A stretch of 34,727 nucleotides of DNA from a bacterium (GTDB taxonomy: Bacteria; Myxococcota_A; Bradymonadia; UBA7976; UBA1532), in the NCBI GenBank assembly GCA_030427205.1, contig JAUHXC010000074.1:1-34727 (forward strand), read 5' to 3'. A program made the translations under genes and the position numbers. Positions 31,671 through 34,727 of this stretch are shown piece after piece (positions within the stretch are counted from its first letter, which is position 1; every line of letters begins with the position of its first letter). The notes under the pieces are model-generated. The model had not been told where the DNA came from and searched no databases. It saw nothing but the letters and a program-made list of their open reading frames with translations.

Positions 31671-31680
31671 CCCGGGCCCC

Positions 31681-31706
31681 GCCGACGCTGCGCGATCGGC
31701 GTCGGC
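31681..31706 (+). terminator. Hairpin after the lipoprotein gene
   Basis: GCCGACGC (31681-31688) and GCGTCGGC (31699-31706) form a perfect 8-bp stem with a 10-nt loop, 11 nt past the stop at 31670. Only TT follows, so it is a weak intrinsic terminator at best. Confidence 0.45.
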
Positions 31707-31768
31707 TTGCGCCATCGACGACAAATTGCCAGAGTCACCCGGTTCGACGCAGCCAGGAGAGACCGCCC

Positions 31769-33217
31769 ATGCTTCGCCCGCTCGCCGCCTTCGCCCTGCT
31801 CGCCCTCACCGTATCCGGGTGCCAGGAGTACGCCGAACCGTCCCTGACCCCGGGCCAGAAGAAGAAGGTCGAAGCCCACCTGCTCGCCGAGGCTCCGACG
31901 CCGCAGCACGCCGTCGGCGCGATCATCGAAGATCAGGTCGAGCTCGTCGGCTACGACATCGACAAGACCACCGCCAAACCCGGCGAGCGGGTCACGGTGA
32001 CCTATTACATCAAGGGCCTCGCCGAGAAGCCCGACGACAACATGCTCTTCGTGCACTTCCAGGGCCGTAAGAACGACCCCAAGGCGTGGATGAACCTCGA
32101 TCACCACCCGATCGAAGGCCTGCTGCCCCTGCGCAAGCTCGCGAAGGGCCAGGTCGCCAAGGACGTGCAGACCTTCAAGATCCGCGAGGACTTCCCCGGC
32201 GGCCCGGCCAAGGTCTACTGGGGCCTCTGGCGGGGCAACTACCGGCTCAAGGTCAAGAACGCCGACGCCGCCACCGTCGAGGTCGACGGCGAGGGCCGGG
32301 TGGTGCTCGCCACGGTGCAGGTCGACGGCAAGGCCGGCCCGGAGAAGCCCGCCGGCAAGCCCCGGCTGCCGATGGCCCGGGCCGAGAAGCTCGCCGACGA
32401 CGAGAAGATCACCATCGACGGTAAGCTCGACGAGCCGGTGTGGACCCGGGCCCCGGCCACCGCCGAGTGGACCTCGCCCGACGGCAAGGATGGCCCGGCC
32501 CCCAAGACCACCGCCCGCTTCGCCTGGACCCCCGAGACGCTCTACATCGCCGTCGAATCGGCCGATGACGACGTCTGGAGCACCTTCACCGAGCGGGACA
32601 GCAACACCTGGGAGCAGGAGGTCATCGAGGTCTTCATCGACCCCGACGGCGACAAGAAGGACTACCTCGAGCTGCAGGTGACCCCGGCCAACGTCATCTT
32701 CGACGCGAAGTTCGAGCGCCACCGCAGCGACCTCGCCAAGGCCCGGGCGTGGAACATGGCCGGCTTCGAGACCGCCGTCACCGTCGACGGCACGCTCAAC
32801 GAGCGGGACGACACCGACCGGGGCTACATCGTCGAGATGGCCATCCCCGTCGCCGAGGTGCCCGGGGCCAAGAGCCCGCTGGCCCACGGCTTCACCTGGC
32901 GCATCAACCTCTTCCGGTGGGACGCCCCCAAGGCCGGCCGCCAGCAGGCCGCGGCGTTCTCTCCCCCGGTGGTCGGCGACTTCCACGCGCTCGAGCGCTT
33001 CGGGCGGATCCGCTTCATCGACCCCAAGCTCAGCAAGACCATCCCCGGGCGGGCGCTGCCGGTGATCACCCCCAAGACGCTCATCCTCGACCCCAAGAAG
33101 GCCACCCTGCGCCTGCCCGGCAACCCGGCGGCGCCGGTCACCCCGACCCCGGGCGGCGCGGCCCCCGAGCCCGCCACCGCCCCGCCCGCCGGCGGTGCGA
33201 CCGGTCAGGGCGAGTAG
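31769..33217 (+). CDS. Lipoprotein with CBM9/DOMON-like C-terminal domain
   Basis: 482 residues from the ATG at 31769, after AGGAGAG. The lipobox is TVSGC with Cys18. Residues about 40-185 form an unidentified beta domain (KPGERVTVTYYIKGL, NMLFVHFQG, GPAKVYWGLWRGNYRL). Residues about 205-440 match family 9-type carbohydrate-binding/DOMON-like modules: ITIDGKLDEPVWTRAP, ARFAWTPETLYIAVESADDD, WEQEVIEVFIDPDGDKKDYL, FTWRINLFRW. Such modules bind sugars, haem or quinones. A Pro/Ala/Gly-rich tail ends the protein. The periplasmic or outer-membrane location is inferred from the lipobox. The ligand is unknown. Confidence 0.82.
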   Translation: MLRPLAAFALLALTVSGCQEYAEPSLTPGQKKKVEAHLLAEAPTPQHAVGAIIEDQVELVGYDIDKTTAKPGERVTVTYYIKGLAEKPDDNMLFVHFQGRKNDPKAWMNLDHHPIEGLLPLRKLAKGQVAKDVQTFKIREDFPGGPAKVYWGLWRGNYRLKVKNADAATVEVDGEGRVVLATVQVDGKAGPEKPAGKPRLPMARAEKLADDEKITIDGKLDEPVWTRAPATAEWTSPDGKDGPAPKTTARFAWTPETLYIAVESADDDVWSTFTERDSNTWEQEVIEVFIDPDGDKKDYLELQVTPANVIFDAKFERHRSDLAKARAWNMAGFETAVTVDGTLNERDDTDRGYIVEMAIPVAEVPGAKSPLAHGFTWRINLFRWDAPKAGRQQAAAFSPPVVGDFHALERFGRIRFIDPKLSKTIPGRALPVITPKTLILDPKKATLRLPGNPAAPVTPTPGGAAPEPATAPPAGGATGQGE

Positions 33218-33233
33218 GTCGCTGTATTCAATC

Positions 33234-33262
33234 TTGACACTCCGGTGCCGACGGCCAACAAT
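33234..33262 (+). promoter_or_regulatory. Promoter of the small RHH gene
   Basis: A perfect TTGACA (33234-33239), a 17-nt spacer and AACAAT (33257-33262, 4 of 6). The predicted start near 33270 gives a leader of about 45 nt before the ATG at 33315. It lies just after the preceding gene's stop. Confidence 0.6.
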
Positions 33263-33314
33263 CCGACATACACAGCGCACATCACAGCACACCAGACCCG
33301 AGGAGCTGCCGAGG

Positions 33315-33497
33315 ATGGCCGGATCGGACAAGCGCAAGCAGAGCCTGTACTTCCCCGAAGACATGCTGAAGGAAATCCAGTCGGAGGCAGCCCGCCAGGA
33401 CCGCTCTCTGTCGTGGATCGTGCAGAAGGCGTGGCGCATCGCTCGCACCGATATCGCCAAGTTCCCTTCGATCAACGACCTGCCCGACGACGAGTAG
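33315..33497 (+). CDS. Small ribbon-helix-helix protein, TIGR04563-like
   Basis: 60 residues from the ATG at 33315 (MAGSDKRKQSLYFPEDMLKE). The order is basic N-terminus, one strand (KQSLYFP), helix (EDMLKEIQSEAARQD), turn, then helix (LSWIVQKAWRIARTDI), the fold of MetJ/Arc transcription factors. It resembles a short family common in Myxococcota that I recall as TIGR04563; this is from memory, not a search. It has its own good promoter and a clear terminator, so it is a monocistronic gene and probably well expressed. The DNA target is unknown. Confidence 0.8.
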   Translation: MAGSDKRKQSLYFPEDMLKEIQSEAARQDRSLSWIVQKAWRIARTDIAKFPSINDLPDDE

Positions 33498-33501
33498 GCC
33501 A

Positions 33502-33517
33502 GCCGGCGCGCGCCGGC
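33502..33517. repeat. 16-bp perfect GC palindrome after the small RHH gene
   Basis: GCCGGCGCGCGCCGGC lies 5 nt past the stop. It could form a cruciform or a transcript hairpin, or be a dyad bound by the RHH protein. Confidence 0.45.
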
Positions 33518-33520
33518 CCG

Positions 33521-33539
33521 TCGACGACCCGCTCGTCGA
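33521..33539. repeat. Second small hairpin downstream of the RHH gene
   Basis: TCGACGA (33521-33527) and TCGTCGA (33533-33539) pair perfectly over 7 bp with a 5-nt loop. It stands between the GC palindrome and the terminator. Confidence 0.45.
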
Positions 33540-33552
33540 TTCGAACGTGAAA

Positions 33553-33582
33553 CGCCGGGCAGACCGCCCGGCGCCTCTCTTT
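33553..33582. terminator. Bidirectional intrinsic terminator
   Basis: CGCCGGGC (33553-33560) and GCCCGGCG (33566-33573) form an 8-bp perfect stem with a 5-nt loop. On the plus strand CCTCTCTTT follows, ending the RHH gene. On the minus strand TTTCACGTT follows, ending the convergent gene whose stop is at 33614. Confidence 0.75.
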
Positions 33583-33613
33583 GCCCGCGCTTCGTCGGGC
33601 GCAGCCGGTGGGT

Positions 33614-34727
33614 TCAGTCGACCGGCACCTTCACCGTGTGGAAGTTGAGATCGCGCAGGGTCACGTCGGCCCCGTTGCGATCATCGGTGATGAACTCACA
33701 CCGCTCCCGCCCATCGAGCACCTGCAGCGCCGGACCCCGCGAGCAGTCGTAGGCCCCCGTCGCCGGATCGATCAGCCAGATCGAGCGGCTGTTGGCCTGA
33801 TTCGGCCGCTGGGCGGTGAAGACCAGCCTGGTGCCATCGGGGGACAGGTCGAAGTCGCCGATGTCGTGATTGCTCCAGTGGCTCGCCCGCAGGTTGTTGG
33901 TCACGTTCTCGACCGGCCCCTCGAGCTCGCGGTTGATGCGCAGGATGTCGAAGTCGTCCCGGTTGGTGGGCGTCTCGTTCGTCGGCCGGCTGCTGCAATC
34001 GCCCCGGGCGAGGAAGTAGATCCACTCCGAGTCCTGGCTGAAGACCGGGTCGAAGCGCACCTCGTTGAAGTTGTAGGGCATCGCCCGGAAGCAGTCGCCG
34101 TCGGGGTTGCTCTCCAGCTCGAAGAGCGGGTGCACCTCGGGCGGCGGCGGGTTCGGGCGGGCGTCGAGCACGTTGAGCCGCCAGACCAGCTCATCCCGGG
34201 TGAAGACCGCCAGGTAGGTGGCATCGGGCGAGAAGCCGATCGGCTGCCGACCATCGAATTGCGAGCCGGTCATCATCTGCTCGCCGAAGGTGTAGATGGT
34301 GCTCTGGGCCCCCGACGAGACGTTGAAGAAGTTCAGGGTCATCGTCGAGAGCGTCGTCTCGATGAGGATGATCAGCGAGCCGAGCCCGGTCACCCGGAAG
34401 CCGCCGTTGGTATTGATGAGCCCCACCAGCGCCGGGCACGCGGGCAGCCCCTGGCCTTCGTCGCACGCCGCGGGATCGGGCTCGGCGACCGGCGAAGCCC
34501 GCACGTCGATGCGATCGTCGATCCCGACGGCCTGGCCCTTGCTGTAGATGACCAGCTCGATGCCCGGCGACTCGGGGTCGAGCGGATCCTCGCTATAGGT
34601 CGTGAAGCGGAAGTCGTTGACCCCGGTGTCGACCTGCCGCGCCCGATCACCGAGCACCACCTTGCGCACGACATCCACCGGGGCGGCCATCAGCCGGAAG
34701 CCACCCGAGGCCGCATCGGACTCCAGC
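33614..34727 (-). CDS. Beta-propeller-like (PD40/TolB-type) protein, 5' end outside the window
   Basis: The frame is open from the window edge to the stop at 33614 (371 codons visible). An internal ATG at 34690 is not the likely start, because the preceding codons read smoothly into it (SGGFRLMAAPVDV). Repeated SPDxTxL/V-type strands are visible (GFSPDATYLAVFTRDELVW, FSQDSEWIYFLARGD, LSPDGTRLVFTAQRPNQANS), as in PD40/TolB-like propellers. Cysteines are scattered (ACDEGQGLPAC). A signal peptide or lipobox, if any, is beyond the window. Likely an exported protein; function unknown. Confidence 0.75.
   Translation of the reverse strand, partial: LESDAASGGFRLMAAPVDVVRKVVLGDRARQVDTGVNDFRFTTYSEDPLDPESPGIELVIYSKGQAVGIDDRIDVRASPVAEPDPAACDEGQGLPACPALVGLINTNGGFRVTGLGSLIILIETTLSTMTLNFFNVSSGAQSTIYTFGEQMMTGSQFDGRQPIGFSPDATYLAVFTRDELVWRLNVLDARPNPPPPEVHPLFELESNPDGDCFRAMPYNFNEVRFDPVFSQDSEWIYFLARGDCSSRPTNETPTNRDDFDILRINRELEGPVENVTNNLRASHWSNHDIGDFDLSPDGTRLVFTAQRPNQANSRSIWLIDPATGAYDCSRGPALQVLDGRERCEFITDDRNGADVTLRDLNFHTVKVPVD

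Noticed and set aside
34688..34690. ATG at 34690 as true start of the last gene
   Set aside because: The frame stays open to the window edge and the residues before it continue naturally, so the gene is better called truncated.

Overview
The window is very GC-rich bacterial chromosomal DNA with tight gene packing and no intergenic gap above about 250 bp. I saw no tRNA, rRNA, CRISPR array, transposase or phage gene. Several traits point to Myxococcota, perhaps a Bradymonadia-like lineage: C-terminal sorting tails of MYXO-CTERM type (Cys, hydrophobic segment, Arg cluster), many lipoproteins, a lipoprotein with 16 MopE-like CDGxDNDCDG motifs, a glutaminyl-tRNA synthetase with a YqeY-type extension, and a small RHH protein resembling TIGR04563. 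The assignment is an inference from gene content.

Layout. 1-132 is the tail of a surface-sorted protein. 141-1295 is a TPR-like protein, convergent with glnS (1308-3650, minus); both stop codons lie in one hairpin. 3801-5615 (minus) is a sorted protein with a thrombospondin-3-like segment and a Pro-Glu spacer. 5771-10010 (plus) holds a PLP aminotransferase, a small DUF4351-like protein and a lipoprotein with a formylglycine-generating-enzyme-like domain. 10131-11505 (minus) is a ParA ATPase with two N-terminal Cys4 fingers, coupled to a ribbon-helix-helix partner, behind a near-consensus promoter overlapped by an inverted repeat. 11656-15906 (minus) is a four-gene run joined by 4-nt stop/start overlaps: secreted protein, TolC-like small protein, triple lamin-tail lipoprotein, ComEC-like metallo-beta-lactamase lipoprotein. 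16068-18031 (minus) is exbB-exbD-tonB.

18281-21324 (plus) is yebC-ruvC-ruvA-ruvB. 21419-23008 is a biotin carboxylase with a 71-residue biotin carrier. 23149-28284 is the giant MopE-repeat lipoprotein. 28309-30998 (minus) is a murC-murD pair, divergent by 15 bp from a lipoprotein gene (31014-31670); one 12-bp palindrome supplies both Shine-Dalgarno sequences. 31769-33217 is a lipoprotein with a CBM9/DOMON-like domain, 33315-33497 a small RHH protein with a clear promoter and terminator, and 33614 to the end (minus) a truncated beta-propeller-like protein.

How it fits together. Housekeeping functions (tRNA charging, Holliday-junction processing, peptidoglycan precursors, TonB energisation, acyl-CoA carboxylation) alternate with envelope and surface proteins. 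The best candidates for undescribed biology are the Cys4-finger ParA/RHH module with its operator-promoter, the translationally coupled lamin-tail/metallo-hydrolase envelope operon with a Shine-Dalgarno-masking hairpin, and the murC/lipoprotein divergent start region with a shared palindromic ribosome-binding site.
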